The notes beneath the pieces are model-generated. The model saw only the letters and a program-made list of their open reading frames with translations. It was not told where the DNA came from and ran no database searches. Of a DNA stretch of 64,000 bases, positions 35,161-43,263 are shown in pieces. Location of the stretch: the NCBI GenBank assembly GCA_044226865.1, contig JBGAGE010000012.1, positions 62,001 through 126,000 of the forward strand, written 5' to 3'. Source of the stretch: TMP-86 sp044226865. Lineage in GTDB: Bacteria > Pseudomonadota > Gammaproteobacteria > Steroidobacterales > Steroidobacteraceae. The translations under genes were made by a program, and so were the position numbers. Numbering within the stretch: position 1 is the first letter of the stretch; every line of letters starts with the position of its first letter.

Positions 35161-35874
35161 TCACCGCGGACGCCGGCGCTTGGCCGGCTTCCTGGCTTTT
35201 GGGGAAATGCGCGCTGCGGCCTTCGGTCCGCGCCTGATCTTCGAGCGGCGGCGCGGCCGGGCCTTGGGAGGCCGCGCTGAACGTTGCGCAGCCCTCGGGC
35301 GCGCCGTTTGCGCCAGGCGATGCCGTAGGAGATCGGCTTCCAATTCCGCGATGCGCTTGGCCTGCGACTGGCGGGTACGCTGCTCCTTCTGCAGCAGGAC
35401 TCCCAGAGTGCGCAGCTGCGCCTGCAGATCCTCGAGGGCACGCTCGCGATCCTTCAGGCGTGAATCCAACTCGCCCTCGCGCAGGCTGAGAACGTGCGAT
35501 CGCACCTCGTACGCATCTTTCGCTTGCGCGGCGTTGCGCGTTTCGGTTTGCAGCTCCAGGGCGGCGCGCCGGCGGCCTTCCTCCAATGCCTGCAGCCACA
35601 GGCTCTCCGCGATGTGCGCGACGCCCTCTGGCAGGCGATGCAGGGCGGTGGGGCCCGCATCCAGCCGGCTCGCCAGGCGCTTCCACCACGCATCGAGCAG
35701 CGGATTGACGGTGTTCGGCGAACCGCCGCCGAGTGCCACGCGGATTTTCTCGACCGTGGGCCGCTCTCCCTGGCGCAGCAAGGCATCCGCGGCGCGCTCG
35801 ACATTTGCGGCGCTGACGACGCGTGCGGCGCCGGTAGGAGCGGGCGGAGGGGCGGCAGGATCAGTCACATACAT
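35161..35874 (-). CDS. KfrA-type DNA-binding protein
   Basis: 237 aa. The N-terminal KfrA domain (residues about 18-95: VSAANVERAADALLRQGERPTVEKIRVALGGGSPNTVNPLLDAWWKRL) is followed by a long coiled coil (about 100-190) and a very basic Arg/Lys/Ala/Pro tail. KfrA proteins are autorepressing, filament-like DNA binders first known from IncP plasmids. A perfect 22-bp palindrome lies 4 bases upstream of the ATG. The divergent neighbour is a tyrosine recombinase, which may share control. Confidence 0.85.
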   Translation of the reverse strand: MYVTDPAAPPPAPTGAARVVSAANVERAADALLRQGERPTVEKIRVALGGGSPNTVNPLLDAWWKRLASRLDAGPTALHRLPEGVAHIAESLWLQALEEGRRRAALELQTETRNAAQAKDAYEVRSHVLSLREGELDSRLKDRERALEDLQAQLRTLGVLLQKEQRTRQSQAKRIAELEADLLRHRLAQTARPRAAQRSARPPKARPRRRSKIRRGPKAAARISPKARKPAKRRRPR

Positions 35875-35877
35875 AAT

Positions 35878-35899
35878 TTACAGCATACGTATGCTGTAA
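35878..35899. promoter_or_regulatory. Perfect 22-bp palindrome, probable KfrA operator
   Basis: Left half TTACAGCATAC, right half its exact complement GTATGCTGTAA. It lies between the KfrA-like gene and the divergent recombinase, in an AT-rich segment with TAATATATG and TATGTTATC, possible -10 elements. Autoregulation through such palindromes is known for KfrA. Confidence 0.7.
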
Positions 35900-36013
35900 T
35901 ATATGTTATCTTTTTACTATTGATAACAGCACCTATCACTAGTGAAAATTCTCAGGTAGGCTTGTCGACGTCCGGTGAGAGCAGGAAACACCGGTCCCAG
36001 GAGAAGTCTTCTT

Positions 36014-37036
36014 ATGGCGAAGCGATTGCCGGCGCAGGCCAAGCGAGCCGCATCCGATGCAACTTCGGCGCTATCCGCATGGCACGTCATGGCGGAAGGC
36101 GCCTTTGCCGCCAATACGCGGCGCGCCTGGCGCGCCGATTGGCAGCTCTTCAGTGCCTACTGCTCTTTGCAGGCGCAGTGCTCGCTGCCCGCATCACCGG
36201 ACACGATCCGCGCGTTCGTGCTTGCGTGCGCTGAGCAAGGAAAGCGGCCGGCAACCATCCGTCGCTATACCTCCACGATCGGCCGCGCGCATCGCGCCGC
36301 CAATCTCGATGACCCCACGCATCGGGAAGAGGTGCGTCTCGCGATGAAGGAACTGGGCCGGCGGCTCAGAGGCCGCCAGCGCCAGGCACGCGCGCTCACC
36401 TGGAACGAGATTGGCCGGTTCCTGCAGCAAGAGCCCCGCGATCTGCGAGATCATCGCGATCGCGCGCTGGTGGCGGTGGCCTACGACACCCTGTGCCGCA
36501 GGCAGGAGCTGGTCAGCCTGATGATCGAGGATCTGACCGAGGCACCCGATGGGTCCGCCACCGTGTTGATCCGCCGTTCCAAGACCGATCCCCTGGGCGA
36601 GGGTGCGCAGGCGTACCTAGCTCCCACCACCTTGGCGCTGCTGCGGCATTGGTTGGGCGCGGCGCAGCTTCGCCATGGGCCACTGTTCCGTCGCGTGACG
36701 GGTCAGCGCGTCCGAGGCGAGGAATTGACCGCGCAGGTGGTCAGTTCCATCTTCAGAAGGGTGGGATTGCAAATCGGACTGCCGGCGGAGGAATGCCGGA
36801 ATCTGTCGGGCCATTCCACGCGAGTGGGCGCCGCGCAGGACTTGATCGCATTGAACATCGACCTCGCCGCCGTGATGCAATCGGGTCGTTGGAAGGACAC
36901 GCGCATGCCCATGCGCTACGCGGAGCACGTGCTGGCGGCCCGCGGTGCAATGGCAAGAGCCGCCAAGGCTCAAGGCCGCTCACCCGACACGCCGGTGCCG
37001 GCATCGTCCCAGCGCGCGGATGTATCGATCAGTTGA
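36014..37036 (+). CDS. Tyrosine recombinase (XerC/phage-integrase-like)
   Basis: 340 aa. The SAM-like N-terminal domain contains FAANTRRAWRADWQLFSAYC. The catalytic residues lie in YDTLCRRQELVSL (Arg), RRSKTDPLGEG (Lys), GHSTRVGAAQDL (HxxR), and SGRWKDTRMPMRYAEH (W and Tyr). ATG 36014 has AGGAG about 9 bases upstream; the frame extends to 35975 without reason to start there. It is not adjacent to any tRNA. Paired with a KfrA-like gene, it may be a remnant of a plasmid or integrated element, or a host recombinase. Confidence 0.85.
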   Translation: MAKRLPAQAKRAASDATSALSAWHVMAEGAFAANTRRAWRADWQLFSAYCSLQAQCSLPASPDTIRAFVLACAEQGKRPATIRRYTSTIGRAHRAANLDDPTHREEVRLAMKELGRRLRGRQRQARALTWNEIGRFLQQEPRDLRDHRDRALVAVAYDTLCRRQELVSLMIEDLTEAPDGSATVLIRRSKTDPLGEGAQAYLAPTTLALLRHWLGAAQLRHGPLFRRVTGQRVRGEELTAQVVSSIFRRVGLQIGLPAEECRNLSGHSTRVGAAQDLIALNIDLAAVMQSGRWKDTRMPMRYAEHVLAARGAMARAAKAQGRSPDTPVPASSQRADVSIS

Positions 37037-37044
37037 AAACGTCG

Positions 37045-37075
37045 CGCGGCCGGGGCGGCAGCTCTACCGGCCGCG
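37045..37075. terminator. GC-rich hairpin between convergent genes
   Basis: CGCGGCCGG at 37045 pairs perfectly with CCGGCCGCG at 37067, 9-bp stem and 13-base loop. It lies between the recombinase stop and the end of the PEGA lipoprotein gene, overlapping the latter. No T tract on either side, so termination activity is uncertain. Confidence 0.4.
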
Positions 37076-37393
37076 ATTCCCCGACAACACCGTCACCAGG
37101 TGCTGTTCGCTCGGCGCTACGTAGGTGTTCTCGCGATAAGTGACCTTGCCGTCGACCTTGACCTCGACCGTGTGCATGCCCGGTTCCACGGTGACCAGCA
37201 GCGGCTTACCGGGCGTGGTGCTGGCGGTGGCCACTTCCGTGCCATCGACAAGAAGCACCGAACTGACCGGCGCGCCGGTGACCACCAATTGCGTCGGGTC
37301 AGCAGGAACTGGCTGCTTGTGAAAGAAGTGCTTGTTGTGCCACCAGCTGCAGCCGGTGAGGAACAGCATCGGAATCAAGTATCGTAATTTCAA
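37064..37393 (-). CDS. PEGA-like lipoprotein
   Basis: 109 aa. TTG 37393 is preferred because GGGGAAG lies about 6 bases upstream and gives a compact lipoprotein signal (KLRYLIPMLFLTGC; lipobox LTGC). The mature part has one PEGA-type repeat: APVSSVLLVDGTEVATASTTPGKPLLVTVEPGMHTVEVKVDGKV, a beta-sandwich seen on surface and secretion proteins. An upstream in-frame start at 37432 would give an unusually long n-region. Confidence 0.65.
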   Translation of the reverse strand: MKLRYLIPMLFLTGCSWWHNKHFFHKQPVPADPTQLVVTGAPVSSVLLVDGTEVATASTTPGKPLLVTVEPGMHTVEVKVDGKVTYRENTYVAPSEQHLVTVLSGNRGR

Positions 37394-37568
37394 GCAGCTT
37401 CCCCGCACCCGACGATGCGGCAACCATGCCACAGAGTCGCTGCGCAGGGCAATGCCGCACCATGCGCATGGCTGTGATTGTCGGCGCGCGGAGACGTGCG
37501 CGTGTGGCTACCGCTGTCCCCGGCCGCCGCCCGCCCCGCAGATGCAGCACCGTTTCGTGCGTTGCGCG

Positions 37569-38333
37569 TCAAGCCGCATCGACGATGGGCTCGTGGGCTC
37601 CGCTCTTGCCGTGTTGCCAATAGCCCGCTGCCTTCACCCAGCGCTTATCGACGTTCCGCTCCTCGACGAAGTAGCGCCGCAGGGCGCGGGCCGCTCGCGT
37701 TTCGGTGGCGATCCACACGAAACTTCGGTCAACCGGGAACGACAATGTGCGCAGCGTATCGATGAGGCGCTGCGCGGGTTGCAGGGCTTCGGCGCCACGG
37801 TGCACCCAATGCACCTCAGTTCGAGAGGCGCCGCCGAGCGTAGTCAGCTCCGCGCCGGGCTCAACTTCCGCCACGACCAGCGCCTGGCTCGAGCGCGGCA
37901 ACTCATCGAGCCGCCTGCCGATGGCGGGCAGGGCGGACTCATCGCCGATCAACACATGGGTATCGATGCCCGCGATCGGGATGATGCTCGAGCCTTTCGG
38001 TCCGGCGATTTCCAGCGTCTGTCCGACGGCGGCCTGCGCGGCCCATCGCGCGGCGGGGCCGGCGGTGTGCATGTGAAAGTCGATCCACAATTCGCCGGCG
38101 GCGGCGTTATAGCGCCTTGGCGTGAAGTCGCGCATGGCGGGATTCCCCGGCGCGTCGCCGGGAAAGAACAGCTTCACGTGGTCATCGAAGCCGAGCGAGG
38201 TGAGACCCTGCAGCTCGGCACCGGTGAAGACGATGCGCACCATCCGGGGTGCGAGAGGTTGCACGCGCTCGACGCGCAGCGAGCGGCGGCGGATCTCGTG
38301 GCGCACTCGTACGATGGCAGGTGCGTCACTCAT
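37569..38333 (-). CDS. Siderophore-interacting protein (YqjH-like ferric reductase)
   Basis: 254 aa. The FAD-binding domain contains DFTPRRYN (RxYT/S-like motif) and DFHMHTAGPAARWAAQA; the NAD(P)-binding SIP domain contains HVLIGDESALPAIGRRL and the C-terminal WIATETRAARALRRYFVEERNVDKRWVKAAGYWQHG. SIP enzymes reduce ferric siderophores in the cytoplasm to free iron. ATG 38333 overlaps the PadR gene end by 8 bases, so the two form an operon, as yqjH and yqjI neighbour each other in E. coli. Confidence 0.9.
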   Translation of the reverse strand: MSDAPAIVRVRHEIRRRSLRVERVQPLAPRMVRIVFTGAELQGLTSLGFDDHVKLFFPGDAPGNPAMRDFTPRRYNAAAGELWIDFHMHTAGPAARWAAQAAVGQTLEIAGPKGSSIIPIAGIDTHVLIGDESALPAIGRRLDELPRSSQALVVAEVEPGAELTTLGGASRTEVHWVHRGAEALQPAQRLIDTLRTLSFPVDRSFVWIATETRAARALRRYFVEERNVDKRWVKAAGYWQHGKSGAHEPIVDAA

Positions 38334-38946
38334 GATCCGGTCCCTTCGCAATGGCGCCGGCGGCATCCTCGATGATCTTGCGTACGCGCGCGGTCTCCGC
38401 TTCGTTCCAACCGCCGCGGTGGAACATGAGCGAGGCTTTGAGCGTGTGCATCGCGTGGTGCAAGGTGTCGGGCGGCCGTTCACCGGAGACGGCGCGCGCG
38501 GCCATTTCCATGCGCGCCGTGGCGCTGTGGAGCGCGTCGCGATTCTCGACCAGGAAGGCTTCGCCATCCGGCGTGATCTCGAACAATCGCTTGGTGCCTT
38601 CGGAGGACGTCGAACGTACCTGGCCCAATTCCTCGAGCAGCGTGAGCGTGGGATAGACGGAACCGGGGCTTGGGGCGTAGCCGCCGCCGAATTTCTGCTC
38701 CAGCTCCTTGATGAGTTCATAGCCGTGGCGCGGCTTGGTCGCAATCATGGACAGCAGCATCAGCCGCAGATCTCCGGGCCCGAACACACGCCCGCCGCCG
38801 CCACCGCCGCGACCGAAGGGGCCCCGGCCCATGCGAGCCCCGGATTCCTCGGTCGAGCCATGCCGGCCGTGATGCCCACGGCCACCGCCCCGGTGGCAGT
38901 ATGGCGCGCTAACATCATGATATTGCTTACGAAAATTTCCAAACAT
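38326..38946 (-). CDS. PadR-family regulator, YqjI-like
   Basis: 206 aa. The N-terminal 50 residues are His/Gly-rich (YCHRGGGRGHHGRHG, GRGPFGRGGGGGGRVFG), a likely metal-sensing extension as in nickel-responsive YqjI. A PadR winged helix follows (RLMLLSMIATKPRHGYELIKELEQKFGGGYAPSPGSVYPTLTLLEELGQV) and a helical dimerisation tail. It would repress itself and the siderophore-interacting protein gene. A near-perfect 22-bp palindrome lies about 35 bases upstream. Confidence 0.88.
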   Translation of the reverse strand: MFGNFRKQYHDVSAPYCHRGGGRGHHGRHGSTEESGARMGRGPFGRGGGGGGRVFGPGDLRLMLLSMIATKPRHGYELIKELEQKFGGGYAPSPGSVYPTLTLLEELGQVRSTSSEGTKRLFEITPDGEAFLVENRDALHSATARMEMAARAVSGERPPDTLHHAMHTLKASLMFHRGGWNEAETARVRKIIEDAAGAIAKGPDHE

Positions 38947-38980
38947 CGATGTACTTTCCTGATAAATGATATTTCAGACA

Positions 38981-39002
38981 TACGAACGATATATCGTTAG
39001 TA
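38981..39002. promoter_or_regulatory. Probable operator of the PadR/YqjI-like regulator
   Basis: Imperfect palindrome with core AACGATATATCGTT (38985-38998) extended by TAC/GTA; one mismatched pair in 11. It is upstream of the PadR gene start (38946) in an AT-rich promoter segment. Confidence 0.6.
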
Positions 39003-39037
39003 ATTATCTGTCAATGTCATCGTTTGAGTTCATCGAT

Positions 39038-40312
39038 TCAGTCACGCATGGGCTGGTGGGCGGTTTCCGTCGCCGCCCAGATGGCAATGGCGGTCAGCGT
39101 AAATGCCGCAGCGACGTAGCAGGCCAGCGGCAGTGTCGAAGGATGGTTCTTGTACAGCGCCGTGAAGGCCAGCGGCGCGACGCCGCCCGCGACCACGCCG
39201 GTGAGCGTGTAGGACAGCGAAGCGCCGGCATAGCGCACGCGCGCCGGAAACTGCTCGGCGATGAAGGCGGCCTGCGGGCCGTACAGGGTCGCATGCAGGA
39301 TCAGGCCGATCGCCACGGCTGCCGCCATTAACAATGGCTCTCGTGTATCGAGCAACGGAAAATATGCAAACGCCCAGGCCACCGAGGCCGCGCTGCCCAG
39401 CGCGAGCAGCGGACGCCGCCCGGTGCGATCGGACAACGATGCGAACCAGGGAATCGCCAGCGCGTGACAGGCGGCTCCCAGCAGCGTGCAGCCCAACGCC
39501 AGCGCGCGGCTCAGCTGCAGGATGGTGGTGAGATAGGTGAGCGTGAACACCACCAGCATCGCATACCAGACATCGGCGCCGAAACGCGCGCCGATGCAGA
39601 TGAAGAGCGGCCGCTTGTGCTCTCGCATCACCTCGGTGAGAGGCGCCTTCGCCGTCTGTTGCTGCGCGGAGAGTGCGAGGAATGCCGGTGTTTCGGTGAT
39701 GGCATGCCGGAGCCACAGTCCGAATCCAACCAGCAACGTGCTCAACAGGAAGGGCAGCCGCCATCCCCATGACATGAACGCCACCGGATCGAGCCAATGA
39801 TTGACGCCCGCGACGGTGGCGGTGCCGAGCAGCGTGCCGCAGGCCGGCCCGATCTGGGCAAACGAGCCATTGCGGCCACGCCGCTGCGCGGGACCATGCT
39901 CGATGGCGAGCAGCACGGCGCCCGCCCATTCACCGCCGATGGCGGCACCCTGCGCGAAGCGCAGCGACACCAACAGGGCAGGGCTCCATACGCCCCATTG
40001 CGCATAGGTTGGCAGCAGTCCGATCAACGCCGTGGCGATCCCCATCGCGAGCAGCGTTGCAACCAGCACGAAGCGCCTGCCGCGGCGGTCGCCCAGGTGG
40101 CCGAACAGCAGGCCGCCCACCGGCCGCGCCAGGTAGCCGACGGCGTAGGTGGAAAAGGCGAGCAGCGTCCCTGACAGCGGGTCGAACGACGGAAAAAACA
40201 CGGCGTTGAAGACCAGTGCCGCCATCAGGTTGTAGACCAGGAAGTCGTACCACTCGAGCGTGGTGCCCACGGCGCTGGCGGCGGCGAGGCGGCGCATGGG
40301 AGTGGCGCGCAT
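39038..40312 (-). CDS. MFS transporter, metabolite:H+ symporter type
   Basis: 424 aa, about 12 transmembrane helices. MHS-family features: GTTLEWYDFLVYN in helix 1, GHLGDRRGRRFVL loop between helices 2 and 3, and RFAQGAAIGGEWAGA in helix 4-5. Such proteins import carboxylates or betaines (family knowledge; the substrate is not readable). ATG 40312 overlaps the Tus-like stop (TGATG), so it is co-translated with that gene, an odd pairing. Confidence 0.88.
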   Translation of the reverse strand: MRATPMRRLAAASAVGTTLEWYDFLVYNLMAALVFNAVFFPSFDPLSGTLLAFSTYAVGYLARPVGGLLFGHLGDRRGRRFVLVATLLAMGIATALIGLLPTYAQWGVWSPALLVSLRFAQGAAIGGEWAGAVLLAIEHGPAQRRGRNGSFAQIGPACGTLLGTATVAGVNHWLDPVAFMSWGWRLPFLLSTLLVGFGLWLRHAITETPAFLALSAQQQTAKAPLTEVMREHKRPLFICIGARFGADVWYAMLVVFTLTYLTTILQLSRALALGCTLLGAACHALAIPWFASLSDRTGRRPLLALGSAASVAWAFAYFPLLDTREPLLMAAAVAIGLILHATLYGPQAAFIAEQFPARVRYAGASLSYTLTGVVAGGVAPLAFTALYKNHPSTLPLACYVAAAFTLTAIAIWAATETAHQPMRD

Positions 40313-41217
40313 CACGAGGACTGCGCCGCGCGCGCGCGCGCGAGATATCGATAGGCGGGGATGCTCATCAGGAACGGCTCCGGTTGAAGATTGGGCGTTC
40401 GCACGCGGCGTTCGTTCTCGCCCCGTACCTCGTGCAGCGCCGCGAAGCGCACTTCCGGTGGCGTGTGATACCGGCCGGCGGCATACATCAGCGGCAGTTC
40501 CGCGGCCATCTGCACACGGCCGCGCCCGCGTGCGTCGAGACGCGTGTAGACGATGTTGGCGCGGATGTTGTCGTAGTGCGGGCGCGCGAGGGCCAGGTGC
40601 CTTTCCTGCCGCGGCAATTGCGCCAGCCGCGCGCGATCGGCGGCCACGTTCGGCCCCTCCATCGTGAGCAGCAGGTTGAAGATGTCCTCCACGGATTTGC
40701 GATACACGGCGCGCGTGCGGGCGCGTGTGTAGGTCACGGTGGCTGGCGGCGCCGCGAGCAGCGGAATCCTGCGGTACGCTGCGAGCAGGTTCAGGTCACT
40801 GCGCTGGATGCTGCGCAACACGGCGCGGATCACCGGAATCGCGCGGGTGCCATCGCCATCGGGTACACGCGTGCGGATGTTCTGCAGCGGGGCGCAGATG
40901 TCCTTGAAGGCTGCCTTGGCGGTGTTCACGGCCTGCGCACGCTTCACGATGTCGGCCGTCACGCCGAGCACGCCCAGGCACACGGGGGAGGAGCCAGTCA
41001 GCTCGTCCATCCGGTAATCGATGGTGGAGTAGGCGTCGCACACCAGCTGTCGGGCGTGACGCTCATCGGCGTGCTCGACGCAAATCCAGCCGTCGTGGTG
41101 CGCCACCGCGGCGACGAAGCGCGCCGTGCTGGTTTCCAGTGTGCGCAGCGCCTGGGCGACGGTCTGGCGGTGAAGAGTGAGGTCCACGATAGCCCGCTGC
41201 TGGGAGAATAGTACCAT
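40312..41217 (-). CDS. Tus-like DNA replication terminus-binding protein
   Basis: 301 aa, close to E. coli Tus (309). Shared features include a central segment ([31 protein letters not shown]) resembling Tus [38 protein letters not shown] versus [37 protein letters not shown] versus [24 protein letters not shown], and a C-terminal [18 protein letters not shown] versus KPQAQPLRLIIPRLHLYV. Tus blocks replication forks at Ter and represses its own gene. ATG 41217 lies within a Ter-like repeat, with GGAG 8 bases upstream. The frame is open far upstream but without homology. Confidence 0.7.
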   Translation of the reverse strand: [301 protein letters not shown]

Positions 41218-41235
41218 TATACATACTCCGTACAG
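41216..41235 (-). promoter_or_regulatory. Ter-like inverted-repeat copy 1 (at the tus-like start)
   Basis: Plus-strand ATTATACATACTCCGTACAG. Read on the minus strand it contains AGTATGT then TATAAT, close to the E. coli Ter core AGNATGTTGTAAYKAA. It covers the ribosome site (GGAG) and the ATG of the Tus-like gene. Confidence 0.55.
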
Positions 41236-41315
41236 CAAAACGGTCGAGTCACCGCTCTTGATCTTGGAGACGGATGGCCATCGAACGGTTGAGGCTTGCT
41301 TGGTATGTCGCTTGT

Positions 41316-41335
41316 CTGTACGGAGTATGTATAAT
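41316..41335 (+). promoter_or_regulatory. Ter-like inverted-repeat copy 2
   Basis: CTGTACGGAGTATGTATAAT, the exact reverse complement of 41216-41235, 80 bases away. It points toward the divergent nuclease gene and includes a TATAAT hexamer that could serve as its -10. Confidence 0.55.
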
Positions 41336-41406
41336 TTGAGCAGCGTTCCACCCGCGTTGCGAATCTGCGAGTCGCGCCGCGCACGCCGTTCACGTTCTTT
41401 GCGAGG

Positions 41407-42297
41407 ATGCGAGTCATCGCCACACGTCTTCACATCCTCAACTTTCGCCATGCCGCGTCGATGCTGGCAGTGGTGCTGCTGGCCGCCTGCACAGCGACGC
41501 CGCGCAGGCATTCCCCACACCCGCCACCGGCGCCTCCAGCATGGCGCCTCACGGGGGAACAACGGGCTCTCGCCCACGCCAATTGCTATGGCGGACTCCC
41601 CGTGGGGCAGGCCGCGCGCGGCTCGACAGAGCTGATCGTGCGACGCGGCTATGTCCTCGAGCACAGCAGCCGCGACAAGATTCCGCTGTGGGTGTGCGAG
41701 AGCGACAGCGCGGCGCAACTGCAGGGTCATCTGAAACGCCATGACAAATTCGCGCCGGACCCCGCGCTCACGGGACCCCGCTCGCTGCCCTCCGATTATC
41801 ACCACTCGGGCTATGAGCGCGGCCACCAGGCGCCGGCCGGGAACCAGACCGTGGATCCGGCGCTCAAGGACGAGACGTTCTACATGTCCAACATCGCGCC
41901 GCAACGTCCCTCGCTCAACAGCGGTATCTGGAACATGCTGGAGCAGAAGACGCGCAGTTGGGTGCAACACTATGGCCATGCCTACGAGTGGACCGGTCCC
42001 ATCCTCTGCAATGAGTCGCAGCCCGGAAGTAATGCGGATTGCGAGCGCAAGAGCATCGGCAATGGCGTGACCGTGCCGGAGGAGTTCTTCAAGATCATCC
42101 TGGTGCAGGAGCGCGGCGAGTGGAAAGCCATCGCCTTCGTCATGCCCAACACCGACTACCGGCGACCTTACGAGCTGGAGCGGTACATCCGTTCCATCGA
42201 CTGGATCGAGCAGCAGACCGGCATCCGCTTCATGCCGGAAATGCCCGCGGAGGAGGCGCGAAAATTGAAATCCTCGACGCCCCGGATGTGGCGATGA
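41407..42297 (+). CDS. DNA/RNA non-specific endonuclease, lipoprotein-type signal
   Basis: 296 aa. The N-terminal signal SMLAVVLLAAC gives a lipobox near residue 27. The nuclease domain has the catalytic motif YERGHQAPAGN (DRGH-like with Glu, His near residue 140) and a following QRPSLNSGIWNMLEQ with the metal-ligand Asn. These beta-beta-alpha Me enzymes cut DNA and RNA outside the cytoplasm. It is divergent from the Tus-like gene; the second Ter-like copy lies in its upstream region. Confidence 0.88.
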   Translation: MRVIATRLHILNFRHAASMLAVVLLAACTATPRRHSPHPPPAPPAWRLTGEQRALAHANCYGGLPVGQAARGSTELIVRRGYVLEHSSRDKIPLWVCESDSAAQLQGHLKRHDKFAPDPALTGPRSLPSDYHHSGYERGHQAPAGNQTVDPALKDETFYMSNIAPQRPSLNSGIWNMLEQKTRSWVQHYGHAYEWTGPILCNESQPGSNADCERKSIGNGVTVPEEFFKIILVQERGEWKAIAFVMPNTDYRRPYELERYIRSIDWIEQQTGIRFMPEMPAEEARKLKSSTPRMWR

Positions 42298-42383
42298 GCC
42301 CGGCGTCCATGGGACGGTGAGCGGCGCCGGCACGACCCGCGCTACACTGCGCCTTGGCGCGGACCTGGCGCGAAGGAGCCCTC

Positions 42384-43259
42384 ATGCGAATTGGCCTGCA
42401 GATCCCCAGTTTCACCTGGCCGGGCGGCCCCGCGGTCATTCCCCGCACGCTGGCCAACATCGCCACCGCGGCCGAATCGGCCGGCTTCTACAGCGTGTGG
42501 GTGATGGACCATTTCTTCCAGATCCATCAGGTGGGACCACCCGAGCAGGAGATGCTGGAAGGCTATGCCACCTTGAGCTACCTGGCCGGCTTCACGCGCA
42601 CGGTGAAGCTCGGCACCATGGTGACGGGGGTCGTTTATCGCTACCCCGGGATTCTGGTGAAGACGGTGACCACGCTGGATGTGCTGTCGGGCGGCCGCGC
42701 CTACCTTGGCATCGGCGCCGCCTGGAACGAACAGGAATCCAAAGGCCTGGGCGTGCCGTTTCCGCCCTTGGGCACCCGCTTCGAGCAGCTCGAGGAGACC
42801 CTGCAAATTGCGAAGCAAATGTGGTCGGGCGAGGATGCGCCCTACCACGGGAAGCATTTCACGCTGGAGCGGGCCCTGTGCAGCCCGCAGCCGCTATCCC
42901 GCCCGCACCCGCCCATCCTGGTCGCCGGCGGCGGCGAGAAGAAGACCTTGAGGCTGGTGGCGCAATACGCGGATGCTTGTAATTTGTACGGCAGCCCCGA
43001 TGTCATCGCTTCCAAGCTCCAGGTGTTGCGGCAGCATTGCGAGGCCCTGGGGCGCGACTACGATTCCATCGAGAAAACCACCTTGGGGTATGCCGATTTG
43101 GCGCCCGGCAAGATGCGCCCGGCGGACGTGATCGCACAATGCAGGCAGTTGAAATCCATGGGTGTCGACCATGCCCTGTTCTACGTATCGAATGTGCATG
43201 AGATCAGCCCATTGGAAGTGTTCGGTCGTGAAATAATCCCCGAGATTTCCGGTCTATGA
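42384..43259 (+). CDS. LLM-class F420/flavin-dependent oxidoreductase
   Basis: 291 aa. Luciferase-like TIM barrel: MRIGLQIPSF, SVWVMDHFFQI, VKLGTMVTGVVYRYPGILVKTVTTLDVLSGGRAYLGIGAAWNEQE and PPILVAGGGEKKTLRLVAQYADACN. In this family AAWNEQE marks the F420-type branch, but FMN cannot be excluded and no F420 genes are present here. AAGGAG upstream sets ATG 42384. The msrB gene follows 4 bases after its stop. Confidence 0.85.
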   Translation: MRIGLQIPSFTWPGGPAVIPRTLANIATAAESAGFYSVWVMDHFFQIHQVGPPEQEMLEGYATLSYLAGFTRTVKLGTMVTGVVYRYPGILVKTVTTLDVLSGGRAYLGIGAAWNEQESKGLGVPFPPLGTRFEQLEETLQIAKQMWSGEDAPYHGKHFTLERALCSPQPLSRPHPPILVAGGGEKKTLRLVAQYADACNLYGSPDVIASKLQVLRQHCEALGRDYDSIEKTTLGYADLAPGKMRPADVIAQCRQLKSMGVDHALFYVSNVHEISPLEVFGREIIPEISGL

Positions 43260-43263
43260 GCAT

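Noticed and set aside
41218..42333. N-terminal extension of the Tus-like frame to 673 aa
   Set aside because: The extra part is antisense to the nuclease gene and unlike any protein family; length and homology fit a start at 41217.
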